Source: DTWD01 sp963662965 (GTDB taxonomy: Bacteria; Acidobacteriota; Vicinamibacteria; Vicinamibacterales; UBA8438). From it: a stretch of DNA of 64,000 nucleotides. Positions within the stretch are counted from its first letter, which is position 1, and each line of letters opens with the position of its first letter. The position numbers and the translations under genes are program-made. The notes under the pieces are model-generated. The model ran no database searches and was not told the origin of the DNA. It saw nothing but the letters and a program-made list of their open reading frames with translations. The stretch is taken from contig OY759970.1 in NCBI GenBank assembly GCA_963662965.1, positions 3,906,001 through 3,970,000 of the forward strand, written 5' to 3'. Shown here in pieces: positions 1-8,933 of the stretch.

Positions 1-1
1 C

Positions 2-562
2 GTCACGGGCGATGACGGCGCGGATACCGACCTCCAACTCGAACGCGACGGCGTGTGGTCGATGCCCCCCGGCGCCGAGCGGCGTCTCGTCAAAGGCGCG
101 GCGCTCTGGCCGCGGCTTGAAGAAGCAGAAGGAACCCCGACGATGAACGAAGAACGTGAACCGACGCCCGTCACCGCGCCGCCGACGGAGGCGCCGCCGG
201 AGCCGTCATCGGCCACCGCCCCGGAGACGGCGCGTATTTCGATTGACGACTTCTTCAAAGTCGAGCTTCGGGTGGGGCGTATCGTCGCCGCCGAGGCGGT
301 ACCGAAGTCGAAGAAGCTGCTCCGGCTCGAGGTAGAGACCGGATCTGGCGTCCGGCAGATCGTCTCGGGTATCGCGAAGTCGTACGATCCGTCGGCGCTC
401 GTCGGCCGACACGTCGTCTACGTGGCGAATCTCACGCCGGCGAAGCTGATGGGTATCGAGTCGGACGGCATGGTGCTGGCGGCGACCGATGCCGAGGGCA
501 ACGCGGTTCTGCTCCAGCCGGACGATGCAGAGCGCGCCCCCGCAGGATCCGACGTACGGTGA
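2..562 (+). CDS. metG: Methionyl-tRNA synthetase, C-terminal part with fused tRNA-binding OB domain (5' truncated by window edge)
   Basis: The frame is open to the left edge. It first reads a short stretch ending KGAALWPRLE, which resembles the end of a bacterial MetRS core. A Pro/Ala/Thr-rich linker follows, then an OB-fold of the Trbp111/Arc1p type (ISIDDFFKVELRVGRI ... VANLTPAKLMGIESDGMVLAA). In two-domain MetRS proteins this module promotes dimerisation and tRNA docking. An ATG at 143 lies in the linker, but continuity with the upstream reading frame argues for one fused protein rather than a free tRNA-binding protein. The stop overlaps the GTG start of tatD (GTGA), so the two genes are translationally coupled. 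The catalytic HIGH and KMSKS motifs would lie outside the window. Confidence 0.85.
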   Translation, partial: VTGDDGADTDLQLERDGVWSMPPGAERRLVKGAALWPRLEEAEGTPTMNEEREPTPVTAPPTEAPPEPSSATAPETARISIDDFFKVELRVGRIVAAEAVPKSKKLLRLEVETGSGVRQIVSGIAKSYDPSALVGRHVVYVANLTPAKLMGIESDGMVLAATDAEGNAVLLQPDDAERAPAGSDVR

Positions 563-1362
563 TCGATTCGCACTGCCATTTGGCGGACGAGGCGTTCGCA
601 TCGGACGTGGCGGCCGTGGTCGACCGGGCCCAGGCAGCCGGGGTTGCGCAGGCGCTCTGCATTATCGATGTCACCAACGACGCGGAGCAGCGCCGCGCCG
701 ATCGCGTCGGTGAGCTCTGGTCCGCGCTTCGGTTCGCGGCCGGTGTCCACCCGCACCAGGCAGGCCGGTTCGACGCCAACCTGGACGCCGTCGTACCGAC
801 CGTCACGAACGCGCTCGAGGGGCGCCCCCGCGCGTGCGCCGTGGGGGAGATCGGTCTCGACTACCATTACGATTTCGCGCCGCGCGCGACCCAAATCGAG
901 GTGTTTCGACGACAGATCCGGCTGGCGCGCGAACGGCGCGATCCGATCGTCATCCACACGCGGGAGGCGGACGACGACACGGTCGATGCCGTACGGGCGG
1001 AGGGGCAGGGCGAGGTCGGTGGTGTCTTTCACTGCTTCACCGGCGATACCGCGCTGGCCCGCCGGGCGCTCGACCTCGGGTTCTACGTCTCCTTCTCGGG
1101 CATCGTGACCTTCAAGCGGGCCGAAAAGATTCGCGAAGCCGCCGCCTACGTGCCGGCCGATCGTTTATTGGTCGAGACCGATGCCCCGTACCTGGCCCCG
1201 GTGCCTCACCGGGGCCAGCGGAACGAGCCGGCGTGGGTGGCGCGCGTCGTCGACGTCGTGGCCGACGTCCGTGGTGAGACCCCGGAACGGGTCGTTGACG
1301 CGGCGCGACGCTCGTTCGACCGGCTGTTCGTGGACCGAGTGTTAAGCGGAGAATGCTTCTAA
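559..1362 (+). CDS. tatD: TatD-family metal-dependent hydrolase/deoxyribonuclease
   Basis: This 267-residue TIM-barrel protein has the TatD/YcfH pattern. The N-terminal DSHCHL gives metal ligands His5 and His7. Further likely ligands are Glu97 in GEIGLDY, His133 in VIHTREA, His158 in GVFHCFTG and Asp208 in LLVETDAPYLAP. Family members are cytoplasmic 3'-5' DNases and related hydrolases. The GTG start at 559 overlaps the metG stop by four bases. The metG-tatD order is common in bacteria and supports the call. Length matches the family (about 260). Confidence 0.92.
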   Translation: MIDSHCHLADEAFASDVAAVVDRAQAAGVAQALCIIDVTNDAEQRRADRVGELWSALRFAAGVHPHQAGRFDANLDAVVPTVTNALEGRPRACAVGEIGLDYHYDFAPRATQIEVFRRQIRLARERRDPIVIHTREADDDTVDAVRAEGQGEVGGVFHCFTGDTALARRALDLGFYVSFSGIVTFKRAEKIREAAAYVPADRLLVETDAPYLAPVPHRGQRNEPAWVARVVDVVADVRGETPERVVDAARRSFDRLFVDRVLSGECF

Positions 1363-1413
1363 AGGCTTGGCACGTTGACACTTGCAGCGAAAGTATGGTC
1401 TGATCCCATTCGC

Positions 1414-2424
1414 GTGAGTCCAGCACTGAAGTCGTCGGCGCCGGCTGACCTCGCCCAAATCTTCGAGTCGATTCGGTCCGATCTCGATGCCGTCGAGTCC
1501 GCCTACGCGAGCCATATCCAGTCCCGCGTCGAGCTGATCCCGCAGATTGCGCGATACATCCAGACGAGCGGGGGGAAGCGCGTACGCCCGGCGTTGCTGC
1601 TGATGGCCTCACGGCTGTCTGGCTATGAGGGCGACCGGGCCGTCTTGTACGCGTCGGTCGTCGAGTTCATCCACACCGCGACGCTCGTGCACGACGACAT
1701 CATTGACGATTCGGAGCTCCGTCGCGGGCGCCTGGCGGTCCACTCGCGATGGGGCAACGACATCACCGTGCTGCTCGGTGACTACCTCTACATCAAGTCG
1801 ATGGGGATGGCCCTCACCTACGACTCGATCGACATCGTACGACTTCTGTGTGACGTCACGCTGCGCATGATCGAAGGGGAGCTGTACCAGCTCACCAGGG
1901 CGGGCGACGTCGACATCTCGGAGGAAGATCACTTCGAGATCATCCGCCGCAAGACGGCGTATCTGTTCGGTGGCTCGGCCGAGATCGGCGGCATGCTCGG
2001 CACTTCGAACGCCGACCAGCGAACCGCGCTCCGCGAGTACGGCTTCAGTCTCGGCGTCGCGTTCCAGTTGGTCGACGACCTGCTCGATTTCACGGCCGAC
2101 CAGACGGCGCTCGGTAAGCCGGTCGGAGGCGACCTCCGTGAGGGGAAGGTGACGCTCGCCGCGATCAAGCTGCTGGAGCAGAGTGGGAAGGGCAGTCGCG
2201 CCGATGACATCGTTCGTGGTGCCGTCGACAACCGTACCATCACGATGGACGAATGGCGCGAGCTCTCCGTGCTCCTTCGCGAGCATCGCGCCATCGACTA
2301 CGCCTACGACAAGGCGGTTGAGTACGCCACGGCGGCCAAGCAGCACCTCGATGTGTTTCCGCCGTCGGCACAGCGTGACGCGCTCCTCGCCCTTCCTGAC
2401 TACGTGCTTGCCCGAGATCGGTAG
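1414..2424 (+). CDS. Trans-polyprenyl diphosphate synthase (octa/heptaprenyl type)
   Basis: The enzyme elongates farnesyl diphosphate with isopentenyl diphosphate to make the quinone side chain or a related polyprenyl chain. The first aspartate-rich motif is DDIID at residues 94-98 and the second is DDLLD at 221-225. GGKRVRPALLLMAS (about 53-66) and a GKP-x-G-x-DLREGKVTL stretch are typical. The GTG at 1414 (MSPALKSSAP) gives a 336-residue protein of normal length. A TTG at 1375 would add 13 residues but has no obvious ribosome site. Product chain length cannot be set by eye, so IspB or HepT remain equal options. The gene lies 17 bp upstream of ligA. Confidence 0.9.
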   Translation: MSPALKSSAPADLAQIFESIRSDLDAVESAYASHIQSRVELIPQIARYIQTSGGKRVRPALLLMASRLSGYEGDRAVLYASVVEFIHTATLVHDDIIDDSELRRGRLAVHSRWGNDITVLLGDYLYIKSMGMALTYDSIDIVRLLCDVTLRMIEGELYQLTRAGDVDISEEDHFEIIRRKTAYLFGGSAEIGGMLGTSNADQRTALREYGFSLGVAFQLVDDLLDFTADQTALGKPVGGDLREGKVTLAAIKLLEQSGKGSRADDIVRGAVDNRTITMDEWRELSVLLREHRAIDYAYDKAVEYATAAKQHLDVFPPSAQRDALLALPDYVLARDR

Positions 2425-2441
2425 GAGCCGGGCGCCCACGC

Positions 2442-4463
2442 GTGGTGACATCCCCGCTGCAGCAACTTGAAGCGCTCCGCGAGCGCATTCGCCACCACGA
2501 AGAGCGTTACTACGTTCACGACGACCCCGACATCTCGGACGCCGAGTTCGACCAGCTCATGCAGAAGCTGCGGAAGCTCGAGGCGGCCCACCCGGATCTG
2601 ATTACGTCTGATTCCCCCACGCAACGTGTCGCCGGCCGGCCGGTGGAAGGCTTCGAGTCGGTCGCCCACGCGGAGCCGATGCTCAGTCTCGACAACGCCT
2701 ACGGCGCCGACGAGCTGCGGGAGTTCGACCAGCGGGTCCGCAAGGGAATCGGGGCCGATCAGACGCCGTCGTACGACGCGGAGCTCAAGATCGACGGTCT
2801 CGGGATTGCCGTGACGTACGAGGATGGGCGACTGGTGCGTGGTGTCACGCGCGGCGATGGAGTCCGCGGGGAGGACGTCACTTCGAACGTCCGGGCGATC
2901 CGAGCGATCACGCTACGGCTCTCCGACGCCCCGGCCGGACGAGTCGAGGTGCGCGGCGAGATCTACTTCCCGCGCGGTGCATTTGCCCGGCTCAACGACG
3001 CGCGGGCCGAGGCCGGCGAACCGCCCTTCGCCAATCCGCGAAATGCCGCGGCGGGGACGATGCGCAATCTCGACGCGGCGCTCGTCGCTCGCCGGGGACT
3101 GCGGGCGTGGATGTACCAGATCGTCCGCGATGCGACCGGACCGGTCGAGAGCGCGGAGGATCACCAGCTAGCGCAGTTGCAGTACTGGTCGTTGCCGGTC
3201 GAGCCGCATTGGGAGGGATGCTCGGACATCGACGCGGTGCTGCGCTTTTGCCAGACATGGGCGGAGCGGCGAGCGTCGCTCGGATTCGACACCGACGGCG
3301 TCGTGATCAAGGTCACCTCCGTCGAGCAGCGCCGCATCCTCGGGGCGACGGCGAAGTTCCCCCGCTGGGCCATCGCGTTCAAGTTTCCGGCGGAGCAGGC
3401 GACGACGCGGCTGCTGGAGATTGCGGTCAACGTCGGGCGGACCGGCGCGGTGACGCCGTATGCCGTGCTCGAACCGGTTCGCCTCGCCGGGTCGACGATT
3501 CGGATGGCCACGCTCCACAACGCGGAGGAGGTGGCGCGAAAGGACATCCGGGCCGGCGACCTCGTGCTCATCGAAAAAGGGGGCGATGTTATCCCCAAGA
3601 TCGTCAGGCCGATTACCAGTCAGCGCGACGACGGCCCTGACGGCCCGCAGCCGTTCGTCATGCCGACGGTGTGTCCGGTGTGCGACACCACCCTCGCGCG
3701 TCCGGAAGGCGAGGTCGTTTGGCGGTGTCCGAACCCGATCTGTCCGATGAAGATCCGACGTTCGCTCGTTCACTTCGCGAGCCGCGGAGCGATGAACATC
3801 GAGGGACTCGGCGAGTCGCTAGTCGACCAGCTGGTCGACGGCGGACTCGTGACGACCGTTGCCGACCTGTATCGGCTCGACCAGGAGACCGTCGAGTCGC
3901 TGGATCGGATGGGTCAGAAATCGGCGGCGAATGTCCTGGCGGAGATCGAGCGGAGTAAACGCCATGAGCTCTGGCGGTTGCTGTTCGGTCTCGGGATTCG
4001 ACATGTGGGCGAACGCGCCGCGCAGGTGCTGGCGTGCACCTTTGGGAGCCTCGACCGAGTGGTGGCGGCGTCGGTCGAAGAGCTCGAAGCGGCTGCAGAC
4101 GTCGGCCCGGTGGTCGCCGCATCGTTGCGGGAGTACTTCGAGCAGCCGGCGACCACCGCGCTCCTCGCGGCGTTGAGCGAGGCCGGCGTCGACCCGCTCG
4201 AAGAAGCCGTGGAAGCGGTGGTCGCCGGCGAGGCGCCGACCTTGGAGGGACAGACGTTCGTCCTGACCGGGGCGCTCGCGTCGCTGTCGCGCGACGAGGC
4301 GCGGCAGGCGATCGAGGAACGGGGTGGCCGGGTCTCGTCGGCGGTCAGCAAGAAGACGACGTATGTCGTGGTCGGCGATAGCCCGGGCAGCAAAGCCAAC
4401 AAAGCGCGGTCGCTCGATGTGTCGGTCCTCGATGAGGAGTCGTTCCTGAAGCTACTAGACTAG
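2442..4463 (+). CDS. ligA: NAD+-dependent DNA ligase
   Basis: This 673-residue protein has the full LigA architecture. An N-terminal Ia domain (YY-x-DDPDISDAEFDQL, about 23-39) binds NMN. The adenylation domain carries the catalytic lysine in ELKIDGLG (Lys116). It is followed by an OB fold, a four-cysteine zinc site (CPVCDTTL ... CPNPICPMK), helix-hairpin-helix repeats and a C-terminal BRCT domain (LEGQTFVLTGALASLSRDEA). It seals nicks in replication and repair. It starts at GTG 2442 with TAGGAG about 15 bp upstream. All key residues are present and the length equals that of E. coli LigA (671). Confidence 0.97.
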   Translation: MVTSPLQQLEALRERIRHHEERYYVHDDPDISDAEFDQLMQKLRKLEAAHPDLITSDSPTQRVAGRPVEGFESVAHAEPMLSLDNAYGADELREFDQRVRKGIGADQTPSYDAELKIDGLGIAVTYEDGRLVRGVTRGDGVRGEDVTSNVRAIRAITLRLSDAPAGRVEVRGEIYFPRGAFARLNDARAEAGEPPFANPRNAAAGTMRNLDAALVARRGLRAWMYQIVRDATGPVESAEDHQLAQLQYWSLPVEPHWEGCSDIDAVLRFCQTWAERRASLGFDTDGVVIKVTSVEQRRILGATAKFPRWAIAFKFPAEQATTRLLEIAVNVGRTGAVTPYAVLEPVRLAGSTIRMATLHNAEEVARKDIRAGDLVLIEKGGDVIPKIVRPITSQRDDGPDGPQPFVMPTVCPVCDTTLARPEGEVVWRCPNPICPMKIRRSLVHFASRGAMNIEGLGESLVDQLVDGGLVTTVADLYRLDQETVESLDRMGQKSAANVLAEIERSKRHELWRLLFGLGIRHVGERAAQVLACTFGSLDRVVAASVEELEAAADVGPVVAASLREYFEQPATTALLAALSEAGVDPLEEAVEAVVAGEAPTLEGQTFVLTGALASLSRDEARQAIEERGGRVSSAVSKKTTYVVVGDSPGSKANKARSLDVSVLDEESFLKLLD

Positions 4464-4470
4464 TACGACG

Positions 4471-5841
4471 ATGAGGCATCGGATATTGGTCATCGACGAC
4501 GAAAACGCGATTCGCGACTCGCTGAAGATGATTCTCGAGTATGTTGGCTACGAATGCCTGCTGGCGCCGAGTGGCCAGGACGGATTGACCCGGGTCGAAC
4601 GCGATGAGCCCGACCTCGTGTTTCTCGACATCAAGATGCCAGGGATGGACGGCCTCGAGGTACTGCGGAAGCTCCGGGAGATGGACGAACTCCTTCCCGT
4701 GGTGATCATTTCTGGCCACGGCACGGTGAGCACCGCGGTCGAGGCGACGAAGCTCGGCGCCTTCGACTTTCTCGAGAAGCCGTTTTCAGAAGACCGGGTC
4801 AAGCTGAGCATCCGCAACGCGTTGAACCAACGCCGGCTAGGTGACGAAAATCGTGGTTGGCGACGTGCTGCGGAGGTCAAGCACGAGATGATCGGCGACA
4901 GCGCGGCGCTCAGAACCATGACCGAGGAAATCGGGCGGGCGGCGCCGGTGCGGAGTGCGGTGCTGATTCAAGGCGAGAGCGGCGTCGGGAAAGAGCTGGT
5001 GGCGCGCGCGATTCACCGGAACAGCCCGCGCGCGCGCGATCGATTCGTGCAGGTCAACTGCGCCGCGATTCCTGATGACCTAATCGAATCGGAGCTATTC
5101 GGCCACGAAAAAGGCTCGTTCACTGGGGCGACGGAGAAACAGGTTGGCAAGTTCGAGCAGGCCGACCGTGGCTCGATCTTTCTCGACGAGATCGGCGACA
5201 TGACGCTCAAGACGCAGGCGAAGGTCTTGCGGGTGTTACAGGAAGGCGAGGTGGAGCGTCTCGGATCGGCACGGACGATGAAGGTGGACGTGCGGGTGCT
5301 GGCGGCCACCAACAAGAACCTTGAGGAGGCGATCGAAGCGGGCGAGTTTCGAGAGGATCTGTTCTTTCGCCTCAGCGTGATCCCGATTCAGGTGCCGCCG
5401 TTGCGCGAGCGAGCGGATGACATTCCGGCGTTGATTCGCCATTTCGCCAAGTTGTTTTGCCGGGAAAACAACCTCAAGGCCAAGCCGTTTGACGATGCAG
5501 CGCTCGACGCCCTGTCGCAGCACCACTGGCGCGGGAACATTCGAGAGCTCCGGAACTCGGTCGAGCGCCTGCTGGTGATGGTGCCCGGACGCTCCGTGGA
5601 CCTCGCCGACGTCCGTTCCGTGTTGCGCCTCGGCGACCGGCCGGCGGCGGCCGCTCGGTCGGCGGCCACCGCCAGTACGCTGCGTGAGTTCAAGGAGACG
5701 AGTGAACGTTCGTTCCTGGTCGCCAAGCTGCGCGAGCTTGGCTGGAACATCTCCAAGACGGCAGAGGAGATCGATACGCCGCGTAGTAACCTGTACAAGA
5801 AGCTCGAGCAGTACCGCATCAGCCAGGAGACTGACGGCTAG
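4471..5841 (+). CDS. NtrC-family sigma-54-dependent response regulator
   Basis: The 456-residue protein has three domains. The receiver (1-120) has the acidic pair DD at 9-10, phospho-acceptor Asp53 in FLDIKMPG and Lys103 in EKPF. The AAA+ domain has Walker A GESGVGKE at 168-175, the sigma-54 contact loop GSFTGA at 215-220, Walker B SIFLDE at 235-240 and a downstream arginine-finger region. A Fis-type helix-turn-helix ends the protein (GWNISKTAEEIDTPRSNLYKKL). It would activate RpoN promoters when phosphorylated. It starts 7 bp after ligA, and no sensor kinase lies next to it, so the partner is probably encoded elsewhere. Its regulon is unknown. Confidence 0.94.
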   Translation: MRHRILVIDDENAIRDSLKMILEYVGYECLLAPSGQDGLTRVERDEPDLVFLDIKMPGMDGLEVLRKLREMDELLPVVIISGHGTVSTAVEATKLGAFDFLEKPFSEDRVKLSIRNALNQRRLGDENRGWRRAAEVKHEMIGDSAALRTMTEEIGRAAPVRSAVLIQGESGVGKELVARAIHRNSPRARDRFVQVNCAAIPDDLIESELFGHEKGSFTGATEKQVGKFEQADRGSIFLDEIGDMTLKTQAKVLRVLQEGEVERLGSARTMKVDVRVLAATNKNLEEAIEAGEFREDLFFRLSVIPIQVPPLRERADDIPALIRHFAKLFCRENNLKAKPFDDAALDALSQHHWRGNIRELRNSVERLLVMVPGRSVDLADVRSVLRLGDRPAAAARSAATASTLREFKETSERSFLVAKLRELGWNISKTAEEIDTPRSNLYKKLEQYRISQETDG

Positions 5842-5870
5842 CGGGCGAGCACGCTCTTTGACATTCCGTC

Positions 5871-6326
5871 GTAGCTGGCTAGACGACCGCTGCGCTTGCG
5901 TCGCCTCCGTGCGGCGTGGGCGGAGAGGAAAGTCCGAACTCCGCAGGGCGATGCGCCGGGTAACACCCGGTCAGGGTGACCTGAAGGAAAGTGGCACAGA
6001 AAAGACACCGCCCGCCTTCGCGTGCGACGTACGCTTCGGCGAGGCAAGCCTAGGCATGCTTCGCCGTAGCCCGTCAGGGCGAAGGCGAGTAAGGGTGAAA
6101 AGGTGCGGTAAGAGCGCACCGCATCGGCCGCAAGGTCGATGGCAGGCTAAACCCCGCATGGAGCAAGACCAAATAGGGAGGCGTGAGCAGGGCTGCCCGC
6201 CCGAGGCCTCCGGGTAGGTCGCACGATCCTGTCAGCGATGGCAGGGCTAGAGGAATGGTCGTCACCGCGCGGCCGCGAGCGATCGCGACGCACGGCACAG
6301 AATTCGGCTTACGGCCAGACTGCGGC
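5871..6326 (+). ncRNA. rnpB: RNase P RNA, bacterial class A, with enlarged internal stem
   Basis: The conserved P4 5' strand reads GGCGGAGAGGAAAGTCCGAA (about 5919-5937). The universal segments GGTGCGGTAAGAGCGCACCG (about 6102-6121) and GGCAGGCTAAACCCCG (about 6140-6155) follow. The 3' conserved block is ACAGAATTCGGCTTAC (about 6297-6312). The ends GTAGCTGGCT (5871) and GGCCAGACTGC (6313) pair as helix P1. The RNA is about 455 nt, longer than the usual 350-400. The excess sits between ACCGCCC and GTAAGGGTGAAAAGG, where a perfect 9-bp stem CGCCTTCGC (6013-6021)/GCGAAGGCG (6079-6087) encloses 57 nt with internal palindromes. This is the P12 position. Ends are good to a few bases. Confidence 0.95.
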
Positions 6327-6370
6327 GGAATCTTTATCAGGGGCTACAGAGCGAGCGCAGTGGAGGCACG

Positions 6371-7519
6371 ATGACCCGACGATGGAGCACCCTGGCCGGG
6401 ATCCTTCTGATCTTCGCGGCGATCGTGTCTGGCCTGACCGTGCTCGGGCAGGCGCAACGGTCGCGCGAACCGCGACCTGACGGGCCGAGCCTCAGTGTCG
6501 AGGATTACGTGCCGCGCTCCACGCTCGTGGTCGATGGCCAACCCGTTCCTCGCGCCAAGTTTCCGGTCATTGACGTGCACAGCCATCACCGGCCCGGTGT
6601 TTCCACGTCGCGGTGGAACGAGATCGTGGGCGAGATGGACGCGCTGAATCTGCAGGTGTTGGTGAATCTCAGTGGCGGCTCGGGGGGCTCCCTTGCGCGC
6701 GGCGTCGAGACGATTGCACAAAGCTCCCATCCCGGGCGGATGGTGTTTTTCGCCAACCTCGACTTCCGCGGTGGCGTCGGACCCGGGTTTGGCGAGCGCG
6801 CGGCGGCGCAGCTGGAGCGCGACGTCGAGGCGGGGGCGGTCGGCCTGAAATTCTTCAAGAACTTCGGCATTGACGTACGGGATCACGATGGGACGCGCGT
6901 CCCGGTCGATCACCCCGAGCTCGACCCGGTCTTCGAGACCGCCGGACGACTAGGGATCCCGGTGCTCATGCACGTCGGCGAGCCGTCATCCTTCTACGAT
7001 CCGGTTGATCAATACAACGAACGGTGGCTCGAGTTGACGCTGCTCCCGGGTCGCCGCATGCCCGCCGACCGGTATCCGAGTTTCGATACGATGATGGCCG
7101 AGCGCGACCGTCGGTTCGCCCGTCATCCGAGCACCCGGTTCATCGCTGCGCACATGGGGTGGCATGCGAACGACCTGGGCCGATTGGCGGAGCTCCTCGA
7201 CCGGCTACCGAACGTCTACGCCGAAACCGCGGCGATTCTCTATGAGCTCGGGCGGCAACCATGGACCGCGCGTGAGTTCTTCATGACCTATCAGGACCGC
7301 ATCCTGTTCGGGAAAGACCGATTTGCCCCCGACGAGTTCCCGTACTACTGGCGCACGTTCGAAACACGCGACGAGTACTTCGACTACTACCGTCGGTATC
7401 ATGCCTTCTGGAAGCTGTACGGGATGAACCTGCCCGATGAGGTGCTCCGCAAGGTCTACTACCAGAACGCGCTCGACGTCATTACCGGCATCGATCGGTC
7501 GCAGTTTCCCGCGCCGTAA
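6371..7519 (+). CDS. Secreted/anchored amidohydrolase-2 family metal-dependent hydrolase
   Basis: The 382-residue protein starts with a hydrophobic signal or anchor (WSTLAGILLIFAAIVSGLTV, 5-24), then an amidohydrolase TIM barrel. The first metal pair is in VIDVHSHH (His70, His72). IPVLMHVGEPSSFYDP and FIAAHMGWHAND give later histidines, and RILFGKDRFAP supplies the region of the usual C-terminal Asp. The family includes decarboxylases and hydrolases of the ACMSD type, most of them cytoplasmic; the exported form here suggests a periplasmic role. The substrate is unknown. It follows rnpB by 45 bp and is 8 bp from the epimerase gene, so the two may be co-transcribed. Confidence 0.8.
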   Translation: MTRRWSTLAGILLIFAAIVSGLTVLGQAQRSREPRPDGPSLSVEDYVPRSTLVVDGQPVPRAKFPVIDVHSHHRPGVSTSRWNEIVGEMDALNLQVLVNLSGGSGGSLARGVETIAQSSHPGRMVFFANLDFRGGVGPGFGERAAAQLERDVEAGAVGLKFFKNFGIDVRDHDGTRVPVDHPELDPVFETAGRLGIPVLMHVGEPSSFYDPVDQYNERWLELTLLPGRRMPADRYPSFDTMMAERDRRFARHPSTRFIAAHMGWHANDLGRLAELLDRLPNVYAETAAILYELGRQPWTAREFFMTYQDRILFGKDRFAPDEFPYYWRTFETRDEYFDYYRRYHAFWKLYGMNLPDEVLRKVYYQNALDVITGIDRSQFPAP

Positions 7520-7527
7520 CGTTTCGG

Positions 7528-8478
7528 ATGTCCCGCTATCTCGTCACCGGCGGCGCCGGCTTCATCGGGTCCCACGTGGTTGATGCGCTCGTATCTCGAG
7601 GCGAGTCGGTCCGGGTGGTCGACGATCTCTCGACAGGTTCCCGCGGCAATGTGGCGTCGAGCGCCCGGGTCGAGTTTGTCGAAGGCGACCTGGCCGGTCC
7701 GGGTGTCGCGGCGGCGGCGGTCGCCGAGATGGAGTGGGTGATTCATCTCGCGGCGATCCCGTCCGTCCCGCGGTCCGTCCTCGAGCCGGCACGGCTGCAC
7801 CGCGCGAATGTCGAGGCGACGCATACGCTCTTGCTCGCGGCGCGCGACGCCGAGGTCCGCCGGGTAGTGCAAGCAAGCTCGTCGTCGGTGTACGGCGAGT
7901 CTCGGACGCTTCCCAAGCACGAGGCGATGCCGCCGTCGCCGCTGTCTCCCTACGCCTTGCACAAGCTGATTGCTGAGCAGTACGGCGCGCTCTTTGCGCA
8001 GCTGTACGGGCTCGAGACGGTGTCGTTGCGCTTTTTTAACGTCTTTGGCCCGCGTCAGTCGCCGAGCTCCCAGTACTCCGGCGTCATCTCCCTCTTCACC
8101 GCCGCGCTTCTGGCCGGACAGGCGCCGACAATCTACGGCGATGGCGAGCAGACCCGCGACTTCACCTACGTCAGCGACGTGGCCGGCGGCATCATCAAAG
8201 CGTTGACCGCGCCCGGCGTGTCAGGCCGCACCATCAACGTCGCGTGCGGCGGGCGGACGTCGATCAATGACTTGTACGGCATGCTGCAGCGCGTCACCGG
8301 CACGACCCTCGACCCCCGGTACGACGAACCGCGTGCGGGCGACATCCGGGACTCACAAGCGGACGTCTCGCTCGCGCGCGAGTTGCTCGGGTTTGAGCCA
8401 GACGTGTCGATCGAGGAGGGACTCCGCCGAACCGTCGAATGGCAGAGAGCAGCGGTGAGTAGCCAGAACTGCGGGTAA
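7528..8478 (+). CDS. NAD-dependent epimerase/dehydratase (UDP-glucose 4-epimerase-like extended SDR)
   Basis: The 316-residue extended short-chain dehydrogenase has the NAD-binding GGAGFIGSH (8-16) and the catalytic Tyr142/Lys146 pair in SPYALHK. ASSSSVYG supplies the Ser/Thr of the triad. RFFNVFGPRQSPSS and YGDGEQTRDFTYVSDVA are sugar-nucleotide epimerase signatures. It most likely interconverts UDP-sugars for surface polysaccharide or LPS in the cytoplasm. The exact sugar cannot be told apart from motifs (GalE, WbpP and UDP-glucuronate epimerase all possible). It is convergent with the nfeD-like gene that ends at 8496. Confidence 0.88.
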   Translation: MSRYLVTGGAGFIGSHVVDALVSRGESVRVVDDLSTGSRGNVASSARVEFVEGDLAGPGVAAAAVAEMEWVIHLAAIPSVPRSVLEPARLHRANVEATHTLLLAARDAEVRRVVQASSSSVYGESRTLPKHEAMPPSPLSPYALHKLIAEQYGALFAQLYGLETVSLRFFNVFGPRQSPSSQYSGVISLFTAALLAGQAPTIYGDGEQTRDFTYVSDVAGGIIKALTAPGVSGRTINVACGGRTSINDLYGMLQRVTGTTLDPRYDEPRAGDIRDSQADVSLARELLGFEPDVSIEEGLRRTVEWQRAAVSSQNCG

Positions 8479-8495
8479 CCGCTGCCAGTTCAAGG

Positions 8496-8933
8496 TCAAT
8501 GTTCAGGGTTCAAGGTTCCCTCTACGACGCGGCGGACGCGTAGGACCAAGCCTTTCGCGCCGACCACTTCGACGTCGGCGTGCCGGTCGATCGGCTCCCC
8601 GTCGTCGGTTTCTGCACGCCACAACTCGCCGCCGATGCGGACGTAGCCGCATGGCGCGAGCGGCTCGACCGGGCGGCCGCGCGAACCGATGAGTCGCTCG
8701 ACGGGCGGCGTATCGGTCGCGTCGTAAGCCGTTCGCAGTAGCGGATAGAGCGCCATGTCCTTGACGAACCAGAACGCCGGCAATCCCGCCGCGGCCCATG
8801 CCGGTACGTCCATCGACCGGTACAGCCACCAGCCGGCTGTTGCTGCGAGCACCCACCCCGGGATCTGGAAGGCGGTATAGCGCCAGAACGGCGACCGGCG
8901 TGCTGGCACTAGCCTGACCCCCATGCCAGCCAA
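8496..8933 (-). CDS. NfeD-like membrane protein with C-terminal OB domain
   Basis: This 145-residue protein has two hydrophobic segments (about WRYTAFQIPGWVLAATAGWW and AAAGLPAFWFVKDMALYPLL). An OB-fold of the NfeD C-terminal type follows: GSRGRPVEPLAPCGYVRIGGELWRAETDD. Such short NfeD proteins act in membrane quality control, usually with stomatin/SPFH partners. None is visible here. Its start overlaps the 3' end of the ABC ATPase gene by about 25 bp on the same strand, so they form an operon. Function is by family only. Confidence 0.75.
   Translation of the reverse strand: MAGMGVRLVPARRSPFWRYTAFQIPGWVLAATAGWWLYRSMDVPAWAAAGLPAFWFVKDMALYPLLRTAYDATDTPPVERLIGSRGRPVEPLAPCGYVRIGGELWRAETDDGEPIDRHADVEVVGAKGLVLRVRRVVEGTLNPEH

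Noticed and set aside
1375..1380. TTGACA as a -35 promoter before the polyprenyl synthase
   Set aside because: No -10 element is found at 16-18 bp; the best match (TATGGT) is only 13 bp away.
5858..5863. TTGACA as the -35 of the rnpB promoter
   Set aside because: It lies only 8 bp before the mature 5' end, too close for a -35 element.
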